Of a stretch of DNA of 64,000 nt, positions 1 to 12,090 are shown one piece after another. The first letter of the stretch is position 1; every line of letters starts with the position of its first letter. Source of the stretch: Montifringilla adamsi (Eukaryota > Chordata > Aves > Passeriformes > Passeridae). The position numbers were made by a program, and so were the translations under genes. The stretch lies in NCBI GenBank assembly GCA_017590115.1, contig JAGGNK010015447.1, positions 186,001-250,000 on the forward strand, written 5' to 3'. The notes under the pieces were generated by a model. The model was not told the DNA's origin. It did not search any database and worked only from the letters and a program-made list of their open reading frames with translations.

Positions 1-295
1 AGGGGACAGCTAGGGGGGATTGGGCTCTGCTCCTAGGGAACAAGGACGGGACGAGAGGAAACGGCCTCAAGCTGTGCCAGGGGAGGGTCAGGCTGGACTT
101 CAGGAAGGATTTCTTCACAGAAAGGGTGTTCAGGCATTGGAAGGGGCTACCCAAGGAAGTGGTGGAATCTCCATCCCTGGGGTGTCCAAGAAACAACTGG
201 ATGTGGCATTTAATGCTTAAGTTGACAAGGTGGGGATTATTCCAAAGGTTGTACTCAGTGATTGTGATCCCGTGGTTCCATTCAGTGATTCTAAA
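1..295 (+). mobile_element. CR1 LINE 3' fragment, cut by the window edge
   Basis: It contains GGTCAGGCTGGACTTCAGGA, AGGATTTCTTCACAGAAAGG, GTGTTCAGGCATTGGAA and GGTGGAATCTCCATCCCTGG, the usual order near the CR1 3' end. A degenerate TGATTCTA tail follows near 285-295. The element begins before the window. Confidence 0.8.
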
Positions 296-732
296 AGTGA
301 CTGAGATCTTGGCAGGGTGTGTTATGTGTTAGGATGAGGCTTGGGCTCACATTGCTTTAGCAAAAGATGAATAACTGTCCTAGGAATGCTTTCCCCACAT
401 CACACGAAGATGTGTTAAGTGGTTCATTGTGGTCATTTTACTTTTTCACTAACATGCACTTGCTTAGACAGATTCCTTGTACCATCAATTAGGATGAATT
501 ATGAATTAAGTTGAATTGGCTTAAAACTACCCATTTTTGTAGACCGTACCAAGTGGATTTTCTTCCTCACAAAAATGCTTTCATTCTTTTTGCTCAAAAA
601 GCAGGCAAACAAAATCCCCATTATAAACTAATTGATGTAGCAGATGTGGTATGGAGTCACCAGGCAGGAAAATCAACCCCATCTGAAATGCTGAGGCCAG
701 GCAGTTCATGTCACCACTTCCTTCTGATTTCA
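296..732. other. Single-copy intergenic DNA
   Basis: AT-rich sequence between two CR1 fragments. Nothing further is recognised. Confidence 0.6.
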
Positions 733-856
733 GTGCTGAACCAGAGCAGGGGCACCAAGATGATCAGAGGGATGGAGCAGCTCTGCTGTGAGGGAAGGCT
801 GAGGGAATTTGGATTGTTCAGCCTGGAGAAGAGAAGTCTTCGGGTGACCTCAGTGG
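733..856 (+). mobile_element. CR1 LINE internal fragment
   Basis: It contains AACCAGAGCAGGGGCACCAA, GGGATGGAGCAGCTCTGCTG, AGGCTGAGGGAATTTGGATT and GTTCAGCCTGGAGAAGAGAA, a classic CR1 segment. It is truncated at both ends. Confidence 0.85.
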
Positions 857-2829
857 TAGGAGGAGGTACCATTTGCAAGCTGCTGAGAGAAGTTTAAGGA
901 CTGGGGGAGGTGGGAAGGAAATAGGGAGAGAGGGGAAAGGATGAAGTCCTAAAGCTTTCTGTGTACCTGTTTACTTCAAATGTGTGGTGGGAATGAAACG
1001 TTTTTATACAAACCACTTGGCAGCCAATAGAAAGGAATCAGTGACTATAATTTTCATAGAAGTGCTTCATTTTCTATCTGGCTTGTGTCCAGGACTTAAG
1101 GCTTTCTTGGAAATGTTGGGTTTGCAGTCAGTGTGAATGCATTTCAGAGGCAATTTTTGGTTGCTGCTTGCTTTCTGTGCATCTGCAGGGATGTGTTTGA
1201 GTAGGATGCTGCTCTCTGTTCTGTTGATGGCACATAGCTTTTCCATATATAAGTTAGTGGGAACCTGCTGAATCTCAGGAGTAGTATTAGCCCCTCAGAG
1301 GTAATTGAGCTTTTGTGCAAGTCCCAACTGTTGGTTTTGAGAGCAACTTCTCTTCTGAAGAGGTGAATGAAGCTTTAGGTTCTTTAGCAGTAAAGACAAA
1401 AGTTGTTCTGGTATGCAAGATAGATTTGCAGTGAGTTATGTGACAGGTGACACTTGATATTGATGAAGGTTCTGCCATGAAGAAGTAAGGTTTTCCACTG
1501 GAAGGACTTAATGCAATGCCCTTTTCCATTTTAATGGTCTTTGGAATAAAAATGATTAATCGGCCTTTCTTGCTGCCAGTCTGGTGATAATACCAGTTAG
1601 ATAATGCTGAGTGCCATTGTTCTGATGCAGACAAAAAAACAGAGCAACACTTCACTCTCCATACCCTGACGCATGAAGCTGTCATCTCTGCTGGTGACAA
1701 ATAATGCTGCAGAAGTAGCTGTGCCATTGCTTATAGCTGCACCTTGCAGATAATAAATATTTGCCCAGCAGCAACTGATTGCGTGCACATTTCCAGGTAG
1801 ATTTGAAGAAATGCATCATTTAAGTTGATACCATCTGCTAATTCAGGTGCCTAAGAGAAGTATTTAAAATGTCATTTGATTTGAATTTGGTGTGGACTTA
1901 TAAGCAAAAATAACTCCCCCCATGAAACCCCCCACAAAAAACCAACCAAATGCCAAACCTGCCACATTCTGTAATTCTGGCTTGTTTATAGCAGCAATTA
2001 AAACACCAACTGATGATAATTAATTTTTCTTTGTTTTCTCTGGGTTTGCCTCCTCAACTGATAGAACACGGCTCCTTCTTCCAGAATATCTTCTTACTGA
2101 AGAAAACATTTTTGGCTGACCCCAAACAGATCAGCCAAAGGAATGTTAATAAAAGGAGTTATTAAAATCCTTGCACTGAATAGACTTTAACTTCAACAGG
2201 AATACTATTTCAAGATGCAGCAGCTCAGCCTAAGGACAACAAGCCATGTTTATTTTGTAGCTGATTCAATGGTTGGAGTTCAGTTACCTCCAAATGCTTT
2301 GAGGAAAATTAATCAAGTAATGGGGGATGGAGGCAGTCAGGGGGAAGTCTGATTTTATTTCAGACTCCAGACCATCTGCTTTCAAAAAAGGCATTGCTCT
2401 TAGATGGAAGATACCTTGTCTTAATTAATTAACTTTCTAGGTACTTTTTTTGTTTGTATGTTGCCCTATCACAATGTGTTATCAGCATGTACAGTTCCTT
2501 GTTTTCCTGAGGGCTGCTGGATGCCTGTGGCAGACATTTTTGGTCTCATGGAGGGAAAATATAGTCACTTCTGGGGCAGTTCAAACTGAAGTAAGTTATT
2601 TAGATGGCACTGAAGTCCCCAAGTTACCAGTGGAATGCTGCTGAGGATATGGCTGGACCTAACAGTCTCTCCTCTGGAACACAGGGTGGATGCCACACAC
2701 TTGTCAGCTTTCTTTTCTTGAAAAAAATATCCTCATACTCTTCCCACTCCATTCCATGCGCAGGCAAGAAGGAGGAGCCCAGGAAACTTCAGGGTGGTCA
2801 TGCTCACCTTGATCTCTGGAGAAAGTGAT
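857..2829. other. Single-copy intergenic DNA
   Basis: About 2 kb without recognised repeats. A 146-codon open frame on the minus strand (1287-1727) has no recognisable domain, and frames of this length are expected by chance in a window this size. Confidence 0.5.
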
Positions 2830-3800
2830 GGAACAACTTGCCCTATTTCCAAGGCATTTCCAAGCACAGGAAGGTGACCAAGAGGAGGCAGCATGGGCTT
2901 ACCAAAGAGATGTCACGCTTTACCAAGCCGGACAACCTTTTGTGATGAAATGAATAGGTTGGTAGATGAGGGGACAGCAGTGGACATTGCCCACCTGGAC
3001 TTCAGTACGGCTTTTGATACTGTGTCACTCACAGCAGAGCAAATGGAGGGTGGGGTAAATAAGACAGAGAACAGGCTGAAGGGGATGGTCAGTGGCACAA
3101 AATTTAAATGGAGTCCAATCCTGTCCAATATCCTTATTAATGATGTGGATGATGGGCAGAGTATTCCCACAGCAGACAGAGAGAGAACTGGGAGTAGTGG
3201 CTGGTGTCCTTGGGGGTTGTGCTATCATCCAGGGACGCCTGGGCAGGCTGGAGAAATAGGTGGCAGGAACCTCCTGGAGCTCAGGAAGAAGGAGTGCAAA
3301 GTCCTATGGACCTGGGGAGGAAGAGGCTCCAGTATTTGCTGGGGACTGAGTGACTGGGAAGCAGCTTGGCAGGAAAGCACCTGGCAGGCACCAGGATGGA
3401 TGTGAGCCAAGCGTACTCCAGTAGCAAAGAAAGTTAAAAGTATCCTGAGCTGTGTTAGAAGGATCATTGTCAGTGAGTCAAGGAGGTGATCTTTCCCCTC
3501 TGTTTACAACTGGTGAGGCCACACCTGGAGAATTGTCTGAAGTGCTCTTACTGGGAGCCCAGTAAGAGAAAGACATGGATGTGCTGGAGAGAATCTGATG
3601 AAGGGACTGGAGCATTTCTGCTGTGAGGAAAAGCTGGGAGCTCTGTAAATCTTGAGAGCTCTCAAGGGGATCTTACCAAGGTGTAGAAATATCTGATGGG
3701 ACTAGGTAAATAAGGTGAAGCCAGGCTTTCTTTCCAAGATGGCCAGCCACAGAACCAAAGGCAATGAGCACAAACTAGAACACAAACTGGGTTTTTTTGG
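2830..3800 (+). mobile_element. CR1 LINE fragment with reverse-transcriptase remnant (5' part of a split copy)
   Basis: The frame at 2893-3180 encodes LDFSTAFDTVS, the degraded LDF(S/C)KAFDTV motif of non-LTR reverse transcriptases, and ILSNILINDVDDG, the N-I-F-I-N-D-L-D-x-G region. Later sequence (GAGGCCACACCTGGAGAATT; GGCAATGAGCACAAACTAGA) is CR1 downstream of the RT domain. Internal deletions, frameshifts and stops make it dead. It breaks off in a T/G-rich tract and resumes after the retrovirus, at about 5864. Confidence 0.85.
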
Positions 3801-3842
3801 TTGTTGTTTGGTTGGGTTTTTGTTTGTTTGGGTTTTTTTTTC
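3788..3842. repeat. T/G-rich low-complexity tract
   Basis: Runs of T broken by G (GGTTGTTGTTTGGTTGGG type) over about 55 bases, at the break point of the split CR1. Confidence 0.85.
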
Positions 3843-3969
3843 AAGTGACTTGAAACAGAGTAGAAATTTAACAGAGTAGAAATCTATTTCAGATTTAGGT
3901 GCCATTTTGAATTATTTCGTTTGTAGCTTGCTTGCATAGATGAAATATGCTGTTTTAACTTGTTTAGTC

Positions 3970-4410
3970 TGTTAACTCTGCTGTGCTCGAGACTACCCGT
4001 TCTCGCAAAAAGCCTGTGTTCACAAAACTGCCTCAGCCAAGGAAAAAGAATGCAAACTTCTGAGCTAAAAGGAAGATAAAGGGGGCCCCTTGAACGCTAA
4101 AACAAAGACAAGAGACACAGCTAAAACTGCAAGAGACGGACAGAGTAACCAGAAAGTTCTCTCTGTACAAAGACTGATAAGAACTAGTTGCAAATCGCAA
4201 TATGAAAATGCATGTAAAATGAATATGCATGAACCTATTGTGAAACTCAGTGCATACGTACAAGTAAGGGGGATAAAAAAGGTTCGAGAATTCTCAGGGG
4301 TGCACATGTCCTTTGAAGGGAACGATCCCCACGTGCACCCAGTGCTGGAATAAACATACCACCTTTACAACATTTACAAGTTGTGGAGTTAGGTTTTTTC
4401 CCACAAATCA
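3970..4410 (+). repeat. 5' LTR of the degraded retrovirus
   Basis: It probably starts at TGTTAACTCTGC and ends at AAATCA, so TG...CA. An AATAAA poly(A) signal lies within CTGGAATAAACATACC near 4346, and the last 180 bases recur as the 3' LTR piece. The start is chosen only from the TG and the expected size (about 440 bases). Confidence 0.6.
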
Positions 4411-5684
4411 TTTTGGTAAGACCAGCCAGGAGACAGTCTCTGTCCTCGCAGGGGCAGAGAGGGGTGCGGTTGTCCTAGGTGCGCCCCCGCCTTGGGATTT
4501 TCCCTAGAGGAGCTCCGCTTTGTCTCAGCTTGCCTCCTGCGGAGACAGACAAGGACCTGCTGGTGTGCAAATAAACAGTAAGTATCAAAGGGCCCTGGGG
4601 GCAGAGAGATAGGGCTGCTGGCACGCCGCTCAGACGTCCGAGTGCACAGCCTCGTCCCTGTGCCTGCAGGCGGCCATCGGCCAAGCGCAGTCCGCGGCAG
4701 AGGTTCCCTGGCTGATAGCACAACTAGGGACAAGTTCATTGTTCAGCAGAGCAACTGCTAGGGGCCCTGGGGGTGAGTCGAGTGAACCCGAACTTTGTGT
4801 GCTTGTGGTGTCCAGACATTGTAGTTAATGTGTTTATAATCGTGTGAGTGCGTGGTGTATGAAAGAGGGAGCGAGTGAGTGTGCCCACGCCACTGGGGGG
4901 TTCTAGCCGCGTCTGAAATGGCCGGGTCAAGCCCAGGATGCCAGCTGGGGCAGGCTGTGGGGACAGGGAGCGCCCCGCACAGAAGTAGAACAAGTGGAGA
5001 AATAGGAGTGAAGACATTTATTGTGTTTAAAAGTAGTAATTTGTGTAGATTGTACACATTTTAACTGTAGCTAGACAAATTCAAGAGGTTCCTCTGCCCC
5101 AGTAGTTTAGACTTGATCCCTGAGGGTTTATGAATCCTGTGAGTTATTAGATAGATAGAGGAGAGGGCCGAGTTCATTTAGAGGAGCTTTATCAGACTTC
5201 AGCTAGTAATATAGTAAGTCTAAACTAAGAACAACCCACCATAGAGGATTTAGAAATCCCTGAAGTGATAAACAGAATAGCCTACCTCTGCGAGCAATTC
5301 CCGGGAACCTTTAGTGCATCAAGAGGCTGGCACCCTACATGGGTACTATTGCAGTGCAGAGTTTGTAAGAGGCGCTAGTATTGCTCTTCTAGTAAGTGTC
5401 AAAGCATATGCCCCAAGGGTAAATTGAAGTTCCCTAATCAAGCTGATTCAGAACCTAAGATCTTAAAGCTTGTTTGTAAAGGATCACATCTGATACCTAT
5501 CACCTGGGGTGTATGTAAGAAGAAAACTGAAAAAATACTATGAGACTCTGTGAAGAGAGGTTTGGGTGAAAACGAGATAGAACAAGGAAAAGGAGATAAT
5601 GAGAACTAACCAAAGCAAAGAAGTTCCCTGAGCTAGCTCCTTAGGGTGTATCTTACCCCACTAGAAAGAAGTCACCAGTAGGGT
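4411..5684 (+). pseudogene. Retroviral leader and decayed interior
   Basis: 4420-4990 is CpG-rich, with GGGCCCTGGGGGTGAGTC-like leader sequence at 4762-4779 and an AATAAA at 4570. From 5000 on it is AT-rich, with frequent stops in every frame. A gag remnant is possible but not shown. The shortness relative to a complete provirus means pol and env are deleted. Confidence 0.5.
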
Positions 5685-5863
5685 TGGCATCAACCTATTG
5701 TAAAACTCCATACATAGGTACAAGAGATAAAAAAAGTTCAAGAATTCTCAGAAGTACGCATATCCTTTAAAAGGAACAATTCCCACATGCTCCCAGTGCT
5801 GGAATAAACATACCAGCTTTACAACTTTTACAAGGTTTAGAGTTAGTTTTTTTCCACAAATCA
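5685..5863 (+). repeat. 3' LTR, 5'-truncated
   Basis: About 180 bases parallel 4230-4410 with scattered differences, including GATAAAAAAAGTTCAAGAATTCTC-type sequence and AGTGCTGGAATAAACATACC. The missing upstream 260 bases show a deletion. It ends at AAATCA and CR1 sequence follows directly. Confidence 0.75.
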
Positions 5864-6035
5864 TCTGAACACTGGCACAGGTTGCCCAGGGAGGTTTTGG
5901 AGTTTTCATCCTTGGAGATATTCCAAAGCTGACTGGTCATGGTTCTGGGCAGGCAGCTGTGGCTGGCCCTACCTGAGCAGGGGGTTGGACCAGGTGACCT
6001 CCAGAGGTCCCTGATAACTTCAGTCTTTCTGTGAT
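5864..6035 (+). mobile_element. CR1 LINE 3' end (3' part of the split copy)
   Basis: It contains GAACACTGGCACAGGTTGCC, CATCCTTGGAGATATTCC, GAGCAGGGGGTTGGACCAGG and TGACCTCCAGAGGTCCCTGA, ending TCTTTCTGTGATCAATAG. In consensus order this follows within roughly 50-80 bases of the CR1 sequence that stops near 3800. Confidence 0.88.
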
Positions 6036-7228
6036 CAATAGTGAAAATAACACCCTAAGTTTCTTCTCAGTGTATTGACAGAAGGTCTGATTTGGGAAAA
6101 GCTTCTGCTGACAGTGACTGCATTTAACTCTTGAACTTCTTCCTAATTTCTCTGTGCAGTTCTGCAGAACAGGAGCCTGAAGGGACTCTTGTACCATTCA
6201 CTCTGCTGTTGTCACTGATGAAAGATAAAGCTCAGGAATACACTGGAAAAAATGACAGGAATCACCATTTTATAAATAACAACATGACCTATATTCCCGC
6301 ATTAGATATCTCTTTAAACATCTTTTCTTCCTTTTAAGAAAAGACTGCTTTGTAGAATGCTTTTTATATTACTTCATACGTCTCAAGAGGCTGTTTTCCA
6401 CATCTTACTATTGGGACATTTTTATTGACATATGTGCCACTTTTTGCACTTAAATTCATCACTTTTAGCTGTAGATTCCCATTTAAATTCTCCATCCTGT
6501 GTCTGTCCTGTGAGAATCCCAAATGCCTGGAGATGGTCATTATTCTTCCTCGCTTGAGAGTCTGCCTGTGTAATGCTGCATGATGTAGATAGTGGTGGGT
6601 ATGGTTTAGGATCTTTGTGGTGTTTCCAATTTTCAGAGCTGATAAGGTACTTATACCCTCCTACACAACCTGGCTGAAGAGACATTTGGTGGCTGCATAA
6701 TCAAACTGGTTGCTCTGTGTATTTCCCTTTTTGGCTTTCAGTACTGTTCTTCAGCAGCACCATGATCCACTTCTTCCTGCTGCCTATCTACCTTTTTAAG
6801 AATCCAGCATGTTAAAACAATTTGTGAAAGCATTTGGTGACATTCACTGCCTTCTTGAAGTCTGAAAAAAAAAAAAAAAAAAAGAAAATTCATAGTTACA
6901 GAAGCAGTCAGAGCTACAGTGTGAGTAGGAAGTTATTTGTGTATATATTTGTATTTATCTGGCTAATGGCTAATATACAATATCTGAAGATCTGAGTTGA
7001 CCAGGGCAGCACAGTCATGTTAACTCTTTTGTTGGGAGAATAAATGACAGAGAAAGCATTAATCTTGCTTATATTTCTCTCAAAGACTCTCTGAAGTCAT
7101 TTTTGTATCCCTCTCTGTAATACTTGGGTTTGGGGGTCCCATTTTTGGGACTTGGTTGCCCTGTGAATGGTAATGGGGAGCCAGATACAAATTAGCACTC
7201 AACTATTACAGTAATTAACATTACTTAA
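6036..7228. other. Intergenic DNA with an A19 tract
   Basis: A pure A tract lies at 6865-6883. A minus-strand open frame at 6422-6685 encodes a hydrophilic 87-residue peptide that I do not recognise. Nothing else is seen. Confidence 0.5.
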
Positions 7229-7345
7229 TAATAGAATCATGGAATGGCCTGGTTTGGAAGGGATCTTAAAGAGCATGTTGTTCCGGTGCCCCTGCCATGA
7301 GCAGGGACACCTCCCACTGGACCATCTTGCTCAGAGCAAAGGATG
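7229..7345 (-). mobile_element. CR1 LINE 3' end
   Basis: It reads ATAGAATCATGGAATGGCCT, GGTTTGGAAGGGATCTTAAA and GCCATGAGCAGGGACACCTC, the reverse complement of the CR1 3' terminus with its ATTCTAT tail. Confidence 0.9.
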
Positions 7346-9051
7346 ATCTCCTTCCTAGACCATGAGCACTGCATTTAGCTCACTCTGGTTTTTCACAGTC
7401 AGTTGAGAAGAAAAGGAATTGCTGGGTGTGATTCATGGACAGCCTTAAATGTTGCCCAGGCAGTAAGTGGGTTGTGCTGCAGAAATATCAGTTTGCCCTC
7501 AGTGATTGTAATGGGAGTTTAGACCACTGGTTGAGTAGTTCAGTGAGTCCATAAATCACTGGAGATAACCAGGGTAAATCCAACCCCTAGTTTTGAAAAT
7601 CTGTGAGAGATTAGGTACAGGTTTAATGCAGATTTTCAGCCTTGTGAGGAATGCCAGTGCCTTTGAGCAGGCCCAGATGATCCACAAAGTACCTGGGAAG
7701 CTCTAGAGCAGAATATTTGAAACATCTGCAGGAGAGCCTGTGATTCAGTTGATGTAGTGGTATTTCAGAATCACCTTTTAGGTTTCAAGTATATTTTTCA
7801 TTTTTTTGGTCTCTGTATAAATATCAAGAGTTCTGTTTGGCTTGTGCTTGATGGTTCATTGCTAACTTAAATAGATAAATTAATTCATTGCTTGCTGTAT
7901 GGGGTTTTTTAGGGATAGATCCACCAAATGATGGGCACTGAAGTGCTCAGTTACTGCTTCAGCTGGGGCCACAGAAAGACCTGGGATGGAGTGGGTGGTG
8001 AGATGGAGAGGATGACATCGTTTTCTCTGTTCTCTAATTCGCTTCTCATGAATCGTGTTAATATTGGATCTCACATTTCGCATGAGTCAGGAGTGCTGTA
8101 GTGGTAAACATGAGTTTCTAGTCAAGCACAACTGCAACAAGAGAGAGGATGAAAAGAAAATGTGGAAAAAACCACTGAAGACTCAAGTGAGGATGGCAGA
8201 AGGGGAGAGTGTGATGGTTCTGTTCTCTGGCCTTCCAGAGATCTCCATGGAAATGAGTCTATCAGGTTAAAAAATAACGCTGAGCTTTATTAAATGCTTT
8301 ATTAAAAATACACCAGTTTGAGGTGGAAGAGAACACTTCCCTAAAAAAAATATATAAATAAAATAATATTTTTGTCAAAGAGAGGGAGGTGGGAGGAAAG
8401 TCCACTAATGCTTTGCAACTTGGTAGTAACAAGCACCCACAGGAGCAAAATATATCTGAGTGCCACTGTGCCTGAGGAGGAATGAATGTGTGAGCGTAGA
8501 TGTGGGCTAGCTTGTGTATGGAATGGACTGGTTATATCTTTGAGCAGTTGGATGGAAGGGGTTGTTCTGCTGCCTATGAATGAGCAAATTGGCTTTCTAA
8601 CCTTCTGTAGGGTTATTTCTTTCTCTTGCCCTTTGGAGCACCGAGCCTGATAATCACCAGTTTCTGCTGGTGGCTTCTGTGTGTAAGGTGGCCTTACATA
8701 GATGAAAGAATTAGAATAATTGCTGGCACTAATCTCCTAAAAAAGGATCGGGAGGGCATTAAGAAAATGTGTCTGGGGAGGTGTAGTCCATGTGCACCAT
8801 CACAGCCATGAAGGTTAATCTGAAGTTCTTGTTGTGTAAGAGCTGGATGTGATTGGGCAACCAGAAGGACACCCCTGTATGTGACAAACAAAAACCTGCT
8901 GGGTTTTCTGGTGATGTAATATGAGTTCACAGCAAGTAGATTTATGTGCAGTCAGTCCCTATCTCCTAAAGCATGCAAAACAGATGGATGCGGACACCCA
9001 CTTCCCCAGTATTTTCAATGCTCCTACAGAAAATCAGTATTTCTTCAACAG
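7346..9051. other. Single-copy intergenic DNA
   Basis: About 1.7 kb without recognised repeats or exons, apart from an A/T-rich patch at 8342-8372. Confidence 0.55.
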
Positions 9052-9550
9052 TCACAGAATCACAAAATGGCCTGGGTTGGAAGGGTCCGTAATGACCATC
9101 CAGTTCCAGTCCCCTGCCATGGGATGAGGCAGCCACAGCTGCTCTGGCCAACCTGTGCCAGGGCCTCACCACCCTCACAGGGAACAATTTCTTCCCAATA
9201 TCCAATCTAAACCTCTTCTCTGTCACTGTGAAGCCATTCCCCCTTGTCCTGTCACTCCAGGCCTTTGTCAAGAGTCTCTCTCCATCTTTCCTGTGGGCTC
9301 CCTTCAGGCACTGGAAGGCCACAATGAGGTCACCCCAAAGCCTTCTCTTCTCCAGGCTGAACGATCCCAATTCCCTCAGCCTTTCCTCCCAGCAGAGCTG
9401 CTCCATCCCTCTGATCCCCTTGGTGTCCCTGCTCTGGCCTGGCTCCAGCAGCTCCCTGTCCTTCCTGTGCTGGGCCCAGGGCTGAATGCAGCCCTGCAGG
9501 AGGGGCTGAGCAGATTCCCAGGCTCTGTCGCTCATGTACTTCCCACATAT
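9052..9550 (-). mobile_element. CR1 LINE 3' half
   Basis: It starts with ACAGAATCACAAAATGGCCT and GGGTTGGAAGGGTCCGTAAT, then gives GCAGCCACAGCTGCTCTGGC, CCAATCTAAACCTCTTCTCT and TTCTCCAGGCTGAACGATCC. This is CR1 read antisense. It is the longest antisense copy here and pairs with the sense copy at 34797-35326. Long open frames over it are LINE shadows, not genes. Confidence 0.93.
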
Positions 9551-9682
9551 TTGCATCACTGGGTTTCCACTGTTCAGGGTTTTCCTTCTTGTCTCATCAG
9601 TGAAAATAAACTTGATGTTTATCCTCTAAGCTCACAGTGCTCAAGGTGTATCGATAACAGCTGTGAAGCTGCTTGAGTAGTT

Positions 9683-9773
9683 TCTATTTGTTGGGTTTTT
9701 CTTTGTTGTGGTTTTTTTGTTTGATTGGTTGTTTTTTGGGTTTTGTTGGTTTTTTTTTTTTTTTTTTTTTTTT
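9683..9773. repeat. T/G-rich tract ending in T24
   Basis: Short GTTTT-type units culminate in a pure T run at 9750-9773. No element is recognised around it. Confidence 0.9.
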
Positions 9774-10764
9774 GTTCTTTCTGCCTTAAAGAAAAGGAGG
9801 GTGCTGTGTTATGGAATAACTAAAAGGGGCTTTTTTACCTAGCAAGGAATGCTGCTGTCCTCCACTGATGCAGAGAGGTAGGAAACAAGTGTGGAAGGAG
9901 AAGTACTGATAGTTGGTTAGAATCTTTTACCTGAGAAAGAGCCCAACTCTCTGTTCAGCTGTCCCTACTTCTGCATCACTCTGAAGTCTTAAGGATCTTA
10001 ATGCTTACATTTTAAGTCCAGGAGTGTTTTTCACTGACGTTTGCACTTGCTTTTGCCTAATGATGTAAACAGCATGGTACTGAAGTCCTCTGTGCCAACA
10101 GAGAGCCCAGCCCAGCAAATATTGATCCCAAGAGAAGCCTTTGGATGCTGCTGCACAGCAATACAGGAACAGGAATATCAGCTCCTCTCATGTCTCTTCC
10201 ATGGTGGGAGAAATGCATGTGGAATATTCCTTCTTGCTGTCTTTCCAACAGATGGAAAGCTCACAAAGAGAAAAGCATGAATTTTAGATCTGTTTGGGGG
10301 GGTGGGGGGTAAGTAATAACTCGGAGGACAAGCCACAGTCATTGTCACTCCAGGACTTTACATTATTAATTGTCAGCTTCTGTCCCTTTTTTTTTTTTTT
10401 TTCCCTAATAAAGACTCCAGAAGGCTTTTCCACTTAGTGAACAACCTGTTCTACACAACAGGGAGTAAGGAAGATGTATTCATCTCTATCTCAAATTTGG
10501 ATGAGGAAAGAGTGGAACATTTGGTCTGTAGTGAGGGGACGCAAGCTGCCTTTTCAAAAATGATCTTCCACAAACTCCAATTAAGTGGAATGCTGGGTTT
10601 TGTGAAGTTGTCCCAAGGCTGGAAGTGTGTGTGTGCATTTTTTTTTATTTTAAAGCTGTGAGGTTCATGCCCAAAAGCACAGAGTCTTAAAAGCAACATT
10701 TAAAAGGTTTGAAGCACTGTTTGAGACACAGTCTTTGTTCAAGCTTCTCTTGTTCTTGCTGTCT

Positions 10765-10845
10765 AGGTTGTATATTTTGACCCTGCTTGAGCACAGAGGT
10801 GGGACCAGATGACTCACTGTGGTCTCTTCCAAATTTACCTATTCT
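10765..10845 (+). mobile_element. CR1 LINE 3' tail
   Basis: It reads GACCCTGCTTGAGCACAGAG, GTGGGACCAGATGACTC and TTCCAAATTTACCTATTCTG followed by TGATA. This is the terminal CR1 sequence. Confidence 0.75.
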
Positions 10846-12045
10846 GTGATATTTATCTATGCTGGTGACGTGACTTCTATTTTTTCATAATTTTTTGATG
10901 GGTGACCTTAAGAAAATGTGCTGCTAATGTTTATATCACTCATTTATCTTAGTCTTTAAACAGCAGTTTCCTTCTCTACTACTTTTTCTGTCTGTCCATT
11001 CACATCCCTTGTGATGCCTATTTGACTTGTGCACCTTTCAAGGAAGATGTGGTCCTGGGGCAAATTCAGCTGCTCCAATAATCCATTAATATTGTTGGTC
11101 CTTATAGTCTTTCTGTGGGCTATAGTGCCATGTCTTCATGAACAGAGGGGTGTTTTTTTTCCTTCAAAAGCATCAGCTGTGTTTTCTGGTATATCAAATT
11201 AGCAATAATTTACTTAGGGAAAATATTGTGAGTTACAAAGAAGGATTGTGTCTAATTGCACTGGCCTTCTTCCATCTGGGATTTCACCAGCCTTTTGCCT
11301 GTGATCCTTGTTGGATCAAAGCTTCCCTCTGAAGTGGGAAGGACTGGAAAATGGCAAGAGGGAGGAGGATGCCATACAATTCCAGCACCCTGGTGGCACC
11401 ACTCTGGTATCCTGAACCTGACAATCACAGGAGTCCTGTCAACTTAAAGGGCAGCATCAAATTCCAGATCTCTGGAAGGCCAGGCCAGGCACCCAAGTAT
11501 TGTACCAGGGTTTAGAATAGGCATCCTATACGTTAAATTTGTCTATAGAGTGATGAATGTCCTTCCACTGGTCTGTTTTGCACCATAAATATAACTGATT
11601 CTAGCACTGCCCAGAAAACAGCTGTTGGCTGCTCTTTAGACCCTATTTATGCTCTAAATACCATGGACAAGTGCTAGCCATTAACAGGAAAAATGTACTG
11701 TGGTTTCTCTGAGCCTTTAGAAGTGTGCCAGTGCTCCACCTGCACCCCCTTCCTCCCTATTTTTGAGTCTCTCAGCATTTGAACTTTTGTGTGTCCTGCT
11801 ATAATTCATGTATCCTTCTTTCTTAAAGGCTATGGACTCCTACATTTCCAGTCCGAAACAGTGGAGTCCTTCTTAAGAAAATCCAAAAGCATTACTAAAA
11901 GTAGAGATAGAAATGCACAGGAGTCCAATTCTAGTCCAGCCAATAATATTGCTGTAAATAAAATTTATCCAGTAACTATCAGGATATCCTTATCATAAGC
12001 TTTAGAGATCTCCTGAATTAGCTGTTTAAAAACCAACCAAACCAA

Positions 12046-12090
12046 CCACTGTGGTTCCTTCTAACCTACCTATCCTGTGATTCTGTGAGC
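12046..12090 (+). mobile_element. Short CR1 3' terminus
   Basis: CACTGTGGTTCCTTCTAACC then CTACCTATCCTGTGATTCTG. Only the last 45 bases of the element remain. Confidence 0.55.

Larger units (their letters stand above)
3970..5863 (+). mobile_element. Degraded endogenous retrovirus, about 1.9 kb
   Basis: Two related direct copies of LTR sequence frame the element. About 180 bases at 5685-5863 align with 4230-4410, sharing AGTGCTGGAATAAACATACC and CCACAAATCAT. The interior is CpG-rich at first, like a retroviral leader, then AT-rich and broken, with no open gag, pol or env frame that I can recognise. The element is thus a short, coding-dead relic. The retroviral class cannot be assigned with confidence. 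Its left end is uncertain by tens of bases. Confidence 0.7.

Noticed and set aside
4090..4353. 87-codon plus-strand frame
   Set aside because: It lies inside the 5' LTR of the degraded retrovirus and is non-coding.
8966..9559. 197-codon minus-strand open frame
   Set aside because: It lies wholly over an antisense CR1 copy. The peptide is repeated in other frames and copies across the window, so it is LINE relic, not a host gene.
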